Below, in pieces: positions 33,032-40,555 of a stretch of DNA of 64,000 bases. This DNA is from Acetobacteraceae bacterium. Its GTDB lineage: Bacteria; Pseudomonadota; Alphaproteobacteria; Acetobacterales; Acetobacteraceae. The notes beneath the pieces were generated by a model. The model had not been told where the DNA came from, searched no databases, and saw nothing but the letters and a program-made list of their open reading frames with translations. Both the position numbers and the translations under genes were made by a program. Each line of letters starts with the position of its first letter. Positions within the stretch are counted from its first letter, which is position 1. The DNA is taken from NCBI GenBank assembly GCA_947474705.1, contig CANJJS010000007.1, positions 41,381 through 105,380 of the forward strand. The letters run 5' to 3'.

Positions 33032-34249
33032 ATGAGCCAGGCAAAATCGACCGAGATCAATCCGCCGAACCTTTGGCGCCTTGAAACGCCGGGCCATCAG
33101 GGCTGGCCGCGCACCGCGCGGGTGGGCGATCCCAACAAATATTACATGGTGTCCACCGACAGCCATGCGAACGAGCCGGCCGATCTGTGGTCGACCCGCA
33201 TCGACGCGAAATACAAGGAGCGCGTGCCCCGCATCATCACCGACGAGAAGGGCGTGCAGTGGCGCTATACCGAGGGGTATCGCCCCGATCGCGTCCGGGT
33301 CATGAGTTTCGAGGGCGAGGATTGGCTGCGTCAGCAGTCTGGCGCCGTGGTGGAAGAGCGTATCCGCGACAACCGTGGCGACGGTGTCGATGTGGAAATC
33401 ATTTTCCCGAACAAAGGTCTCGCCATGTGGGCGACGCCGGACCCGGTTTTCGCCAGCGCGCAATGCAAGGTGTGGAACGAGTGGGCGTGGGAACAGTATG
33501 GCGCGCATCAGGATTCGATGCTGCCTTGCGCGGCCATCGCCACGGGCGATCTGGACAGCGCGATGGCGGAGATCGAGCGGGTCGCGAAGGTTGGGTTCCG
33601 TGGGTTGACTTTGCCGTGCAAGCCGATCTGGGGCGGGCACGACGTCGATCACGTGAACTATAATCTCCCGCATTTCGATAAAATGTGGGCGTTGATTCAG
33701 GAGGCCGATCTGGCCTTCACGTTCCATGTTTCCACGGGGCGCGATCCGCGGGCCTCGCGCGGGAATGGCGGGGCGATCATCAACTATGTCACGCATTCGT
33801 TGTCGCCGACGATCGAGCCGGTGGCGAATCTTTGTGCTTCGGGTGTCTTGGAGCGATTCCCAAAACTGCGTTTCGCGACGATCGAGGCCGGTATCGGCTG
33901 GGTGGCGTGGTTGTTGGAGGCGATGGACGAGGCTTACAGAAAGCATCACATGTGGGTACGGCCGAAATTGCAGGGGCTGCCGTCCGATTATTACCGGGCG
34001 CATGCGTTCGCCTCGTTCCAGGAAGATCCTGTCGGCCTCACGCTGGCGGAACCGTTCAACCTGTCCGACAATTTCATGTGGGCGAACGATTACCCGCATC
34101 ACGAAGGCACCTGGCCGCATTCGGCCGAGGCCATCGAGCGCACCATGCCCATGCTGAACGATACGCAACGCGCGAAGGTTCTCGGCCTGAACGCGGCGCG
34201 GCTGTTCAAGCTGGAGGTGCCGAAGCATCAACAACTCGCGGCTTCCTGA
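33032..34249 (+). CDS. Amidohydrolase family 2 (metal-dependent TIM-barrel) protein
   Basis: A 405-residue protein with AGGAGG before its ATG. Features of the amidohydrolase_2/ACMSD-like family are 'YMVSTDSHANEPADLW' at the first strand, 'FTFHVSTGRD' with a metal-binding His in the middle, and 'FMWANDYPHHEGTWPHS' with the late Asp. Members hydrolyse or decarboxylate cyclic and aromatic acids. It is followed 13 bp later by a small NTF2-like gene, so they are probably one operon. The substrate is not clear. Confidence 0.88.
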   Translation: MSQAKSTEINPPNLWRLETPGHQGWPRTARVGDPNKYYMVSTDSHANEPADLWSTRIDAKYKERVPRIITDEKGVQWRYTEGYRPDRVRVMSFEGEDWLRQQSGAVVEERIRDNRGDGVDVEIIFPNKGLAMWATPDPVFASAQCKVWNEWAWEQYGAHQDSMLPCAAIATGDLDSAMAEIERVAKVGFRGLTLPCKPIWGGHDVDHVNYNLPHFDKMWALIQEADLAFTFHVSTGRDPRASRGNGGAIINYVTHSLSPTIEPVANLCASGVLERFPKLRFATIEAGIGWVAWLLEAMDEAYRKHHMWVRPKLQGLPSDYYRAHAFASFQEDPVGLTLAEPFNLSDNFMWANDYPHHEGTWPHSAEAIERTMPMLNDTQRAKVLGLNAARLFKLEVPKHQQLAAS

Positions 34250-34262
34250 AAGGACGAAGATA

Positions 34263-34637
34263 ATGGCTGGTAATGGGGAAACGGTGATCGCGCTCGACGC
34301 GAAGCGGATGGCGGCATCGGCGGCGAAGGATATCGCGACGCTGAAAGAGCTGATCGCCGACGATTTGATTTACGTGCACTCGACGGCGCGCATGGATACG
34401 AAGGCGACGTTGATTGGGGCGATGGAGTCGGGTTCGACGGTTTACACGGGGATGACGCCGTCTTCGGTGGTGGCGCAGGATTTCGGCGACACGGTGGTGT
34501 TGACGGGGGTTTGCGCGATTTCCGTGCTGGCGTCGGGCAATCCGCGCTCGTTCAGCGTGCGGTTCGTCGATGTGTGGAACAAGCGGGCCTCGGGCTGGCA
34601 GATGGTGACCTGGCAGTCGACGTTGTTGCCGGTTTAA
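34263..34637 (+). CDS. NTF2-like / SnoaL-type small protein (DUF4440-like)
   Basis: A 124-residue protein with the NTF2-like alpha+beta cone: an N-terminal helix pair (AKRMAASAAKDIATLKELIA) followed by 'DDLIYVHSTARMDTKATLIG' and a sheet ending in 'WQMVTWQSTLLPV'. The DLIYVHS segment is typical of DUF4440. Such proteins are small enzymes, isomerases or hydratases, or ligand binders. It is coupled to the amidohydrolase upstream. A strong hairpin follows the gene. Confidence 0.8.
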   Translation: MAGNGETVIALDAKRMAASAAKDIATLKELIADDLIYVHSTARMDTKATLIGAMESGSTVYTGMTPSSVVAQDFGDTVVLTGVCAISVLASGNPRSFSVRFVDVWNKRASGWQMVTWQSTLLPV

Positions 34638-34644
34638 TCGCGTA

Positions 34645-34670
34645 TGGCGGCGCCGGGTACGGCGCCGCCA
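34645..34670 (+). terminator. Hairpin after the amidohydrolase/NTF2-like operon
   Basis: TGGCGGCGCCG pairs perfectly with its complement around the loop GGTA, 11 bp in all, starting 8 bases after the stop codon. The following bases are AAAATCC, so there is no U-tract on the plus strand. It may end transcription with help from Rho or simply protect the 3' end. Confidence 0.5.
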
Positions 34671-34712
34671 AAATCCTGGCGCCCGTCCCTCTGCACGGGG
34701 TAAGTTACGGCC

Positions 34713-35183
34713 ATGCCGGACACGCTTTACGATCAAGATATCCTGCTCTGGTCCGAACAACAGGCCAGCCTTCTCCGCCGCGTCGCGAACGGGGAACGGG
34801 TGAACGGTGTCGACTGGCCGAACATCGCCGAGGAAATCGAGGACGTGGGGAGTAGCATTCTCAACGCCGTGCGGGGACTGCTGCGCCAGGCGATGGTCCA
34901 TTTGCTCAAGGCCCATCTGTTTCCGAACGACATGGCGCGCGGCCATTGGTTGATCGAAGCCGATACATTTCTCGCGAGCGCGGGAGACCGGTTCACGCCC
35001 TCCATGCGTCAGCGCATCGACCTCGATACAATATGGCGGCGCGTACGCGCTACCGCGGCCAGTGAGGCCAATACCGCGCTCGCCGCGCTTCCGGAGCGAT
35101 GCCCCTGGCCGCTCGACGATCTTCTTGGTAGCTCCCCAAGAGACCTCCTCTCGACCCTGGCCAAACCGGAGGGAAAGCCGTAA
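34713..35183 (+). CDS. DUF29 family protein
   Basis: A 156-residue helical protein with the DUF29 signature: 'LYDQDILLWSEQQASLLRR' at the start, 'VDWPNIAEEIEDVG', 'LLRQAMVHLLKAHLF', then a Pro-Trp pair (CPWPLDDLL) at the end. The function of DUF29 is not known; the genes are often present in many copies in cyanobacteria and Acetobacteraceae, much like Uma2. It stands between the amidohydrolase operon and the thiolase gene and has its own start context (no strong ribosome-binding site). Confidence 0.88.
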   Translation: MPDTLYDQDILLWSEQQASLLRRVANGERVNGVDWPNIAEEIEDVGSSILNAVRGLLRQAMVHLLKAHLFPNDMARGHWLIEADTFLASAGDRFTPSMRQRIDLDTIWRRVRATAASEANTALAALPERCPWPLDDLLGSSPRDLLSTLAKPEGKP

Positions 35184-35215
35184 TATCGTCCGGTAGGACC
35201 AAGGGACGGAAACGC

Positions 35216-36400
35216 ATGGCCGAAAGAACCCTCCGCGGCAAAACCGCGATCGCCGGTATCGGCGAAACCATTTACTATAAGCACGGACAATCGCCCGACA
35301 GCGAGTTCAAGCTCGCGCTTCAGGCGATCGTGAAAGCCTGCGAGGACGCCGGGATCAGCCCGCATGAGGTCGATGGTTTCGCCTCATACGGTAACGACCG
35401 TTCCGACGGGCCGCGTTTGGCGGCGGCGTTGGGCGTCAAAGAGCTAAAATTTTCTAATATGTTCTGGGGCGGCGGCGGCGGCGGCGTGTGCGGCGCGGTT
35501 GGCAATGCCTCGGCGGCGGTGGCGACGGGCATGGCGGATTGCGTCATCGCGTTCCGGTCGCTGGCGCAGGGGCAGTACGCGCGTTACGGGCGCAGCGGCG
35601 CGGCGGCGGCTGTCATGGGCGACGACGCGTTTCTGTTTCCCTATGGCGTCATGTCGCCGGCGCAGCGTTTCGCCATGAAGATCACGCGCTTCATGCACGA
35701 TCACGGGATCAAGCAGGAAGCCCTGCGCGGCATCGCCATGGCCTGCTATCACCACGCGCAGAAGAACCCGAACGCGGTCATGCGCGGGCGCGAACTGGAC
35801 GAGGCGAAATACGACGCCTCGCGCTGGATCATCGAGCCGTTCCATCACCTCTACGATTGCTGCCAGGAGAACGACGGCGCGGCGGCGGTGGTCGTGGTGC
35901 CGGCGGAGCGCGCCAAGGACATGAAGAACAAGGCGGCGTACGTGATGGCGTGCGGGCAGGGCGGCGATCATCGCTCGGCCGCGCCGGTGCATAACATGCC
36001 GAATTATCCCAGCTCGCATTTTGGCAAGCTGGCGCCGCGGATGTACGAGATGGCGAAGATGAAGCCGTCCGACATGGGCATCGTCCAGTGCTACGAGAAT
36101 TTCACCGGTGGCGTGCTGATGAGTCTCATCGAGCATGGCATGGTGAAACCGGAAGAAGCCAACGAAGTCCTGGTCAAGTCGAACCTGATCGTCGAGGGCG
36201 GGAAAATGCCGCTCAACACCAGCGGCGGCAATCTGGCGGAGTGCTACATGCACGGCCTCGAACTGGTCATCGAGGCGACGCGCCAAATTCGCGGCACGGC
36301 CATCAACCAGGTGAAAAACAACGACGCGGCGATCATCATGGGCGGGCCGATGGTGACGCCCGTCAGTTCCCTTATTCTGGGTTCGGAGGCGACACTATGA
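35216..36400 (+). CDS. Thiolase-like protein (SCP2-thiolase / Ltp-type lipid-transfer aldolase group)
   Basis: A 394-residue thiolase-fold protein. 'KTAIAGIGETIYYKHGQSPD' opens it, 'CCQENDGAAAVVVVP' is the typical late-domain segment, and 'NTSGGNLAECYMHGLELVIE' has the His of the thiolase C-terminal motif. The usual nucleophilic Cys region reads 'GGGGGVCGAVGNASAAV', with one Cys. The next gene, overlapping by an ATGA, is a Zn-ribbon/OB-fold protein. That pairing is known from Ltp2-ChsH2, a retro-aldolase in steroid side-chain breakdown, so this may be an aldolase on a CoA thioester and not a beta-ketothiolase. Confidence 0.88.
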   Translation: MAERTLRGKTAIAGIGETIYYKHGQSPDSEFKLALQAIVKACEDAGISPHEVDGFASYGNDRSDGPRLAAALGVKELKFSNMFWGGGGGGVCGAVGNASAAVATGMADCVIAFRSLAQGQYARYGRSGAAAAVMGDDAFLFPYGVMSPAQRFAMKITRFMHDHGIKQEALRGIAMACYHHAQKNPNAVMRGRELDEAKYDASRWIIEPFHHLYDCCQENDGAAAVVVVPAERAKDMKNKAAYVMACGQGGDHRSAAPVHNMPNYPSSHFGKLAPRMYEMAKMKPSDMGIVQCYENFTGGVLMSLIEHGMVKPEEANEVLVKSNLIVEGGKMPLNTSGGNLAECYMHGLELVIEATRQIRGTAINQVKNNDAAIIMGGPMVTPVSSLILGSEATL

Positions 36401-36837
36401 GCGGCTTTTACCTTCCGAACGGGCTGCCCACGCCCTCTTCCGGTCCCGACGGCCTGTCCCAGCCATACTGGGACGGCACACGGGAGAAAAAACTCCGCAT
36501 CCAGAAATGCAATGGCTGCGGGTCCTGGCAATGGGGGCCGGAATGGATCTGCCACCGCTGCCATTCCTTCGATCTGAGCTGGCAGGAGATCCAGGGCAAG
36601 GGGCGGATTTATTCGTACCAGCGTCCGCACCATCCCGTGCACACGGCGTTGAACGGTCACGGGCCCTATATCGCCGTGCTGGTGGAACTGCCGGATTACG
36701 GCAACATCCGCATGGTCGGGAACCTGTTGGGCGATCCTTTGCAGACCGTGACCATCGGCGCGGCGGTGGAGGCGGTGTTCGAACCGCACGACGACGCCAA
36801 ACCGCCCTATACGCTGGTGCAGTGGAAGACGGTCTGA
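36397..36837 (+). CDS. Zn-ribbon/OB-fold protein (DUF35, ChsH2-like), partner of the thiolase
   Basis: Start at ATG 36397, overlapping the TGA of the thiolase gene (ATGA), giving 146 residues. The zinc ribbon CNGCGSWQWGPEWICHRC (CxxC-x10-CxxC) is at residues 36-53. The OB-fold follows ('GRIYSYQRPHHPVHTALNGH', 'YIAVLVELPDYGNIRMVGNL'). DUF35 proteins bind acyl-CoA and complete the active site of a thiolase-like partner. The tight coupling supports a complex of the two products. Confidence 0.9.
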   Translation: MSGFYLPNGLPTPSSGPDGLSQPYWDGTREKKLRIQKCNGCGSWQWGPEWICHRCHSFDLSWQEIQGKGRIYSYQRPHHPVHTALNGHGPYIAVLVELPDYGNIRMVGNLLGDPLQTVTIGAAVEAVFEPHDDAKPPYTLVQWKTV

Positions 36838-36844
36838 CCGCCGG

Positions 36845-37570
36845 TCAGAACGTTTTCGGCACGAACATGTAACCCACGCCGCGCACTGTCCGGATGATTT
36901 CCGGGTGCGCGGTGTCCGGTTCGATCTTCCGGCGCAACCGGGCGACCCGCAGATCGATGGCGCGGTCGAACGCCTCCGCCTCCCGATGGCTGGTCGCTTC
37001 CAGCAGCCAGTCGCGCGACAGCGGACGGTTCGGGTTCTCGGCGAACATTTTCAACAGTGTGAATTCTCCGGGTGCGAGCCGTTCCTCGCGGCCGGCGGCG
37101 TCCGTGCCGTCCGCGCCCAGAAGGGTCCGCCGCGCCATGTCCAGGACCCACTGTCCCATCGCGACCTGGGAGCGGGACAACGGACTGGCCGCGGCGCTTT
37201 CCGTCCGGCGCAACACGCTTCTTATGCGTGCCAGCAACTCTCTGGGTTCGAAGGGCTTGGAGACGAAATCGTCGGCCCCGGCTTCCAGTCCCGCGACCCG
37301 GTCGGCGGTTTCGCAGATCGCGGAGACCATGATCGCGCCGGCGCCGGGACAGGTCTCCCGGAGGTAGCGGAGCAGGCTGAAGCCGTCCTCTCCGGGAAGC
37401 CTGATATCGAGCAGGACAAGGGAAGGCACGGCGCGCTGAACCTCGCGACGGAGCGCGGCGCCGTCGCCGACGCCCACGGCCTTCATGCCGTGGCGCTGGA
37501 GGTATTGCACGATCGCCTGGCGCTGGGCGACCTCGTCTTCGACCACGACGATCTGGCTGGACCCTGACAT
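36845..37570 (-). CDS. OmpR/PhoB-family response regulator
   Basis: A 241-residue protein. The receiver domain has the acidic pair in VVVEDE, the phospho-acceptor Asp in 'LVLLDIRLPGEDGFSLLRYL', and the Lys in DDFVSKPFEPRELLAR. The C-terminal winged helix shows 'EERLAPGEFTLLKMFAENPN' and 'DLRVARLRRKIEPDTAHPEI', then 'IRTVRGVGYMF'. It is a DNA-binding transcription regulator. No histidine kinase gene adjoins, so its sensor is elsewhere (orphan regulator). It is convergent with the OB-fold gene, 7 bp apart. Confidence 0.93.
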   Translation of the reverse strand: MSGSSQIVVVEDEVAQRQAIVQYLQRHGMKAVGVGDGAALRREVQRAVPSLVLLDIRLPGEDGFSLLRYLRETCPGAGAIMVSAICETADRVAGLEAGADDFVSKPFEPRELLARIRSVLRRTESAAASPLSRSQVAMGQWVLDMARRTLLGADGTDAAGREERLAPGEFTLLKMFAENPNRPLSRDWLLEATSHREAEAFDRAIDLRVARLRRKIEPDTAHPEIIRTVRGVGYMFVPKTF

Positions 37571-37649
37571 TCCCGTTTTTGCCCCTCGGGTTGCCTTTTG
37601 TTAGGCCGCGAGGGCCCGCGAAAGCAAGGGGCCTTGCATACGGGTGTCG

Positions 37650-37930
37650 GAGGCGCCGGGGCTTTGCCCCGGACCCCATGGGGGGCGCTGCCCCCTCAAC
37701 CCCCGCCAAGGCAGGGCCTTGGATGCCGTCTGTTTGGGGGAGAGGAAGCAGGGGGGCCTACTCGGATGTCGACACGCGATGGATGGCCCCCCTGCTTCCT
37801 CTTCCCCAATGAAATGGGTCCAGGCTTGCCCCTGCGAAGGCGGGGGGCCCCCGCCCTGGTGGGGTTCGAAGGGGCAAAGCCCCTCGCGGGGTTTGGGGCG
37901 GAGCCCCGGCGCTTCCACCCCTCCGCCCAA
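37650..37930. repeat. Mosaic GC-rich intergenic repeat, variant 2 (inverted copy of the 42762-43098 core)
   Basis: Reversed, the core of 42762-43098 runs along this stretch with few changes: GGCAGGGCCTTGGATGCCGT, then GGGGGAGA(G/T)GAAG, then AAATGGGTCCAGGCTTGCCC are shared in order. The centre has CCTACTCGGATGTC, close to CCTACTCGGACGTT of the other two copies. The outer terminal repeats of the 42.8-kb copy are not visible here. The rest of the 817-bp gap is described separately. Confidence 0.8.
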
Positions 37931-37959
37931 TCGCCCGCGCGAGGCAAGCCGCGGGTGTG

Positions 37960-38000
37960 GCACGAAATGCTATCTTCGATTGTATTGGTTCATTTCGTGC
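37960..38000. promoter_or_regulatory. 10-bp inverted repeat GCACGAAATG in AT-rich gap
   Basis: GCACGAAATG (37960-37969) is answered exactly by CATTTCGTGC (37991-38000) with a 21-base spacer that is AT-rich for this genome. It stands between a repeat element and the sigma-factor gene. Possible operator or hairpin; no regulator can be named. Confidence 0.4.
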
Positions 38001-38165
38001 TACTTATGGTTAAGTTTTGTTCGAGCGCCGATGAAAGGCCAGGCGTGGCGCGGTGGAGCGGGGTTGTCTCCGCGTCCGGTCGTCCATTTTCATGCGACGC
38101 GCGCATGTTTCCGGATTTCCGGTACTTGCTCTCGATCTGAACAATTCGGTAAATCGGCGTCATAA

Positions 38166-38232
38166 GATACAAACGATACAAATTCGCCATACATTTGATA
38201 CGAAGGTTCAGACACCTTAACAAGGTGTTAAG
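38166..38232. promoter_or_regulatory. AT-rich segment with GATACAAA repeats and a dyad, upstream of the sigma-factor gene
   Basis: Three copies of GATAC(A/G)AA (about 38166-38203) are followed by the overlapping dyads CACCTT-AAC-AAGGTG and CTTAACA-AGG-TGTTAAG (38213-38232). The stretch 38120-38330 has much lower GC than everything around it. With the gene start at 38388, this is the likely control region of the sigma factor. No -35/-10 pair is certain. Confidence 0.4.
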
Positions 38233-38387
38233 AACGCCGTCAAAAATGTGAGCGAGTATCGGCCAAGTGGAGAAAATCCCATGTCTAGATAACGCCTCAA
38301 ATAAGACGCGAATCTTAGACGAAAAAGAGGCTGTGTCTGGATGTTGGGGAACATTGCCAGGCGGGGTCCGGGTATTGGGGAATTTGG

Positions 38388-39392
38388 ATGAGTCTCACGT
38401 TAAGCGAGGCCCGCCGGACGAAGCGGGCCGGAGTCAGGGCTGAGGCCTTGGACGAAGCGACGGAGCGCGAGCTGTTGGCGCGGGTTCGCAGGGGCCCGGT
38501 CACGGACGAGGGGCGCGCCGCGATGCGTGTGCTTTGGATGAGCCATGCGGGCCTGGTCGGTGCCGCGGCGGCGAGGTTTCGGCAGTCCGGGCTCGACCGG
38601 GACGACCTGATCGCCGCCGGGCATTTGGGCTTGCACACCGCCATTGCCCGGTTCGACGCCAGCCGGTTTGACTCGCGGCTCGCGGCTTATGCCTCGGTTT
38701 GGATCCGCTGGCACATTCAGGATTACATTCGGAAGAACGCCGGTCCGGTGCGGTTGCCGGAGTCGAAAGCGCACCGGCAGCTCGCGCAATGCGGGGTTCG
38801 TTTGATGGCGGAGGCGCGCCGTGCCTGCGAGCGGGAGGGTGTGGAGGCCACGGACAGCGAGTTGCATGCCCGCGTCGGCCGCCGGATCGGGCTTCCGGCG
38901 GAGGAGGTCGCGACCGGGCTGCGTTTGATTCAGAGCGGGCGCGCCAGTTTGGCGGTGGAAGATGGCGATGGGGAGACGCGGGAGATCGCGGTGCCCGATC
39001 CCGCCGCGCCGTCCGCCGACGATATGAATGAGCGTATCGATCACGAGCGGTTGCGGGCGCGGTTGCGGGTTCTCGCGAACGACGTGTTAGGCGAGCGGGA
39101 GCGGGTGGTTTTTCTGTCGCGGTGCATGGCGGACAACGACGACGTGCCCTCGCTGGAGGGGTTCGCCGGTATGTTCGGTGTATCGATCGCGCGCGTGCAT
39201 CAGATCGAGGCCAGCGCGCGGCGCAAGATTTCGGCGGCTTTGGCGAAGCACGGGTACCCCGACGATGCCTCGGGCGCGGCGGTGGCGCCGTTTCCGCAGA
39301 TCAGGGCCGGCCGGGCGCCGTCCGCGCGGCGGGGGGCGGATATGCGCGAAGAGCGGCGGGTAAAGCTGGCATCCTTCGCGATGGCGGAATAA
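38388..39392 (+). CDS. RNA polymerase sigma factor, sigma-70 family, RpoH-like
   Basis: A 334-residue protein with region 2 ('DRDDLIAAGHLGLHTAIARF', then 'AAYASVWIRWHIQDYIRKN', the region 2.3-2.4 that reads the -10 element). A middle part follows that resembles sigma-32, and then region 4 ('LSRCMADNDDVPSLEGFAGM', 'GVSIARVHQIEASARRKISA'). A basic 50-residue tail follows. The layout fits the RpoH group of alphaproteobacteria, which often have several copies. It may be an alternative stress or envelope sigma factor. It is followed by an Hpt gene on the same strand. Confidence 0.85.
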   Translation: MSLTLSEARRTKRAGVRAEALDEATERELLARVRRGPVTDEGRAAMRVLWMSHAGLVGAAAARFRQSGLDRDDLIAAGHLGLHTAIARFDASRFDSRLAAYASVWIRWHIQDYIRKNAGPVRLPESKAHRQLAQCGVRLMAEARRACEREGVEATDSELHARVGRRIGLPAEEVATGLRLIQSGRASLAVEDGDGETREIAVPDPAAPSADDMNERIDHERLRARLRVLANDVLGERERVVFLSRCMADNDDVPSLEGFAGMFGVSIARVHQIEASARRKISAALAKHGYPDDASGAAVAPFPQIRAGRAPSARRGADMREERRVKLASFAMAE

Positions 39393-39457
39393 AAGGCGCC
39401 TCCGTCCATTTGGCCGGGTGGCGCCGCCTTCTGGGCCGGCGATTGCGGGAAGTCGAG

Positions 39458-39856
39458 ATGCCGTTTCATGCTCCGCCGTTGGTGCCGTTCCGGCCAAACA
39501 TCCGTGCCGCTTCGGAAGAGGCGCCGGTCGATCGTTCGGTGCTGGGCGAGTGGCTGGCGGGCGACAATGCCCGGATCGATTCGATGTTGGCGGAGTTTCG
39601 CGACAGTATTATCGCCGAGCATGCGAATTTGCGGGCCGCGTTAAGCGAGGGCGACATCGCCGAATGTGGGATGGCGGTGCATCGCATTCGGGGGGCGGCG
39701 TTATCGATGGGCGCGAAACCCTTGGCGCGGGCGGCTGCGGCGATGGATGTCGCGGCGCGGGCCAAGGACATCGCGGGATGCCGTGCCGGGATCGATGCGT
39801 TGGAGTGGCAGTTAGGCCAGATGCTGGCGAATGTGCCGCGGCGGTCCGTCCGGTGA
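39458..39856 (+). CDS. Hpt-domain phosphotransfer protein
   Basis: I use ATG 39458, giving 132 residues. The segment 'AVHRIRGAALSMGAKPLARA' matches the Hpt motif HxxKGxxxxxG...L (here HRIRGA), with His at about residue 72 as phospho-acceptor in a helical bundle. Free Hpt proteins pass phosphate between hybrid kinases and response regulators. It is 65 bp downstream of the sigma factor gene and 2 kb from an orphan OmpR-type regulator, a possible but untested partner. Confidence 0.78.
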   Translation: MPFHAPPLVPFRPNIRAASEEAPVDRSVLGEWLAGDNARIDSMLAEFRDSIIAEHANLRAALSEGDIAECGMAVHRIRGAALSMGAKPLARAAAAMDVAARAKDIAGCRAGIDALEWQLGQMLANVPRRSVR

Positions 39857-39923
39857 GAGCCGCCGGCCGGGGTGCGCGCGGTCGGGCGGCCGCGCGTTAG
39901 ATGCCGGTCTGTTGGGGCGCGGC

Positions 39924-40436
39924 GTGAATCCGTTTCGGACGATACGGACGGGCCGGCTGGTGTTGACGCCTGTCAGTGGCGCCGATTTGCCCGATTTGCG
40001 CGCGATCAAGGCCGATCCGCGGGTGTTCGCCATCATGTTGGGGGGTGTTCGGAACGCGGCGGAAACGGCGGAGGATCTGGCGCGCGATGTCGGGACCTGG
40101 GGGGCTCGGGGGTATGGCATCTGGGCCATTCGGGAGCGTGGGGATGGGCGTTTCGTCGGGGTGACCGGGTTGGAGCCGCGGGCGGATGGGCGTGGCGTGG
40201 CGTTGCGGTTCGCGTTGTGGCCGGAAGCCCAGGGGCGGGGGCTGGCGCGGGAGGGGGCGGGGGCGGCGTTGCGTTTTGGGCACGATCGGGCGGGTTTGAC
40301 GCGGATCGTGGCGGTGGCGCGGGAGACGAACTTCGCCTCGCGGACGGTGTTGGGGTCGATCGGGATGGTTCCGGTGGAGTTTTTCGTCCGCGACGGGCAG
40401 CGGATGGTGTTGTTCGAGAGTGTGCGTCAGGGCTGA
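39924..40436 (+). CDS. GNAT-family N-acetyltransferase (RimJ/RimL-like)
   Basis: I start at GTG 39924 (VNPFRTIRTGRLVLTPV), where the family begins, giving 170 residues; the ribosome-binding site is weak. 'RTGRLVLTPVSGADLPDLRA' and 'GYGIWAIRERGDGRFVGVTG' lead to the acetyl-CoA loop 'PEAQGRGLAREGAGAALRFG' and 'VARETNFASRTVLGSIGM', all typical of RimL-like GNAT enzymes that acetylate N-termini or small amines. It stands alone after the Hpt gene. Confidence 0.82.
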   Translation: MNPFRTIRTGRLVLTPVSGADLPDLRAIKADPRVFAIMLGGVRNAAETAEDLARDVGTWGARGYGIWAIRERGDGRFVGVTGLEPRADGRGVALRFALWPEAQGRGLAREGAGAALRFGHDRAGLTRIVAVARETNFASRTVLGSIGMVPVEFFVRDGQRMVLFESVRQG

Positions 40437-40555
40437 GGGGGCGGGGGTCGGAGGGACGATTGGTCCGTTGCCGTGCCGTTTCCGGTAACCCGGTCAAGCC
40501 GGGTTGTGATGGTATTTGGTTGGGGTCGCGGCGGTATGTCGCTGGCGCGGATCGT

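Noticed and set aside
37598-38165. Overlapping ORFs (for example 37598-38140 and 37644-38165) in the gap upstream of the sigma factor
   Set aside because: They translate the GC-rich repeat element in several frames; nothing protein-like.
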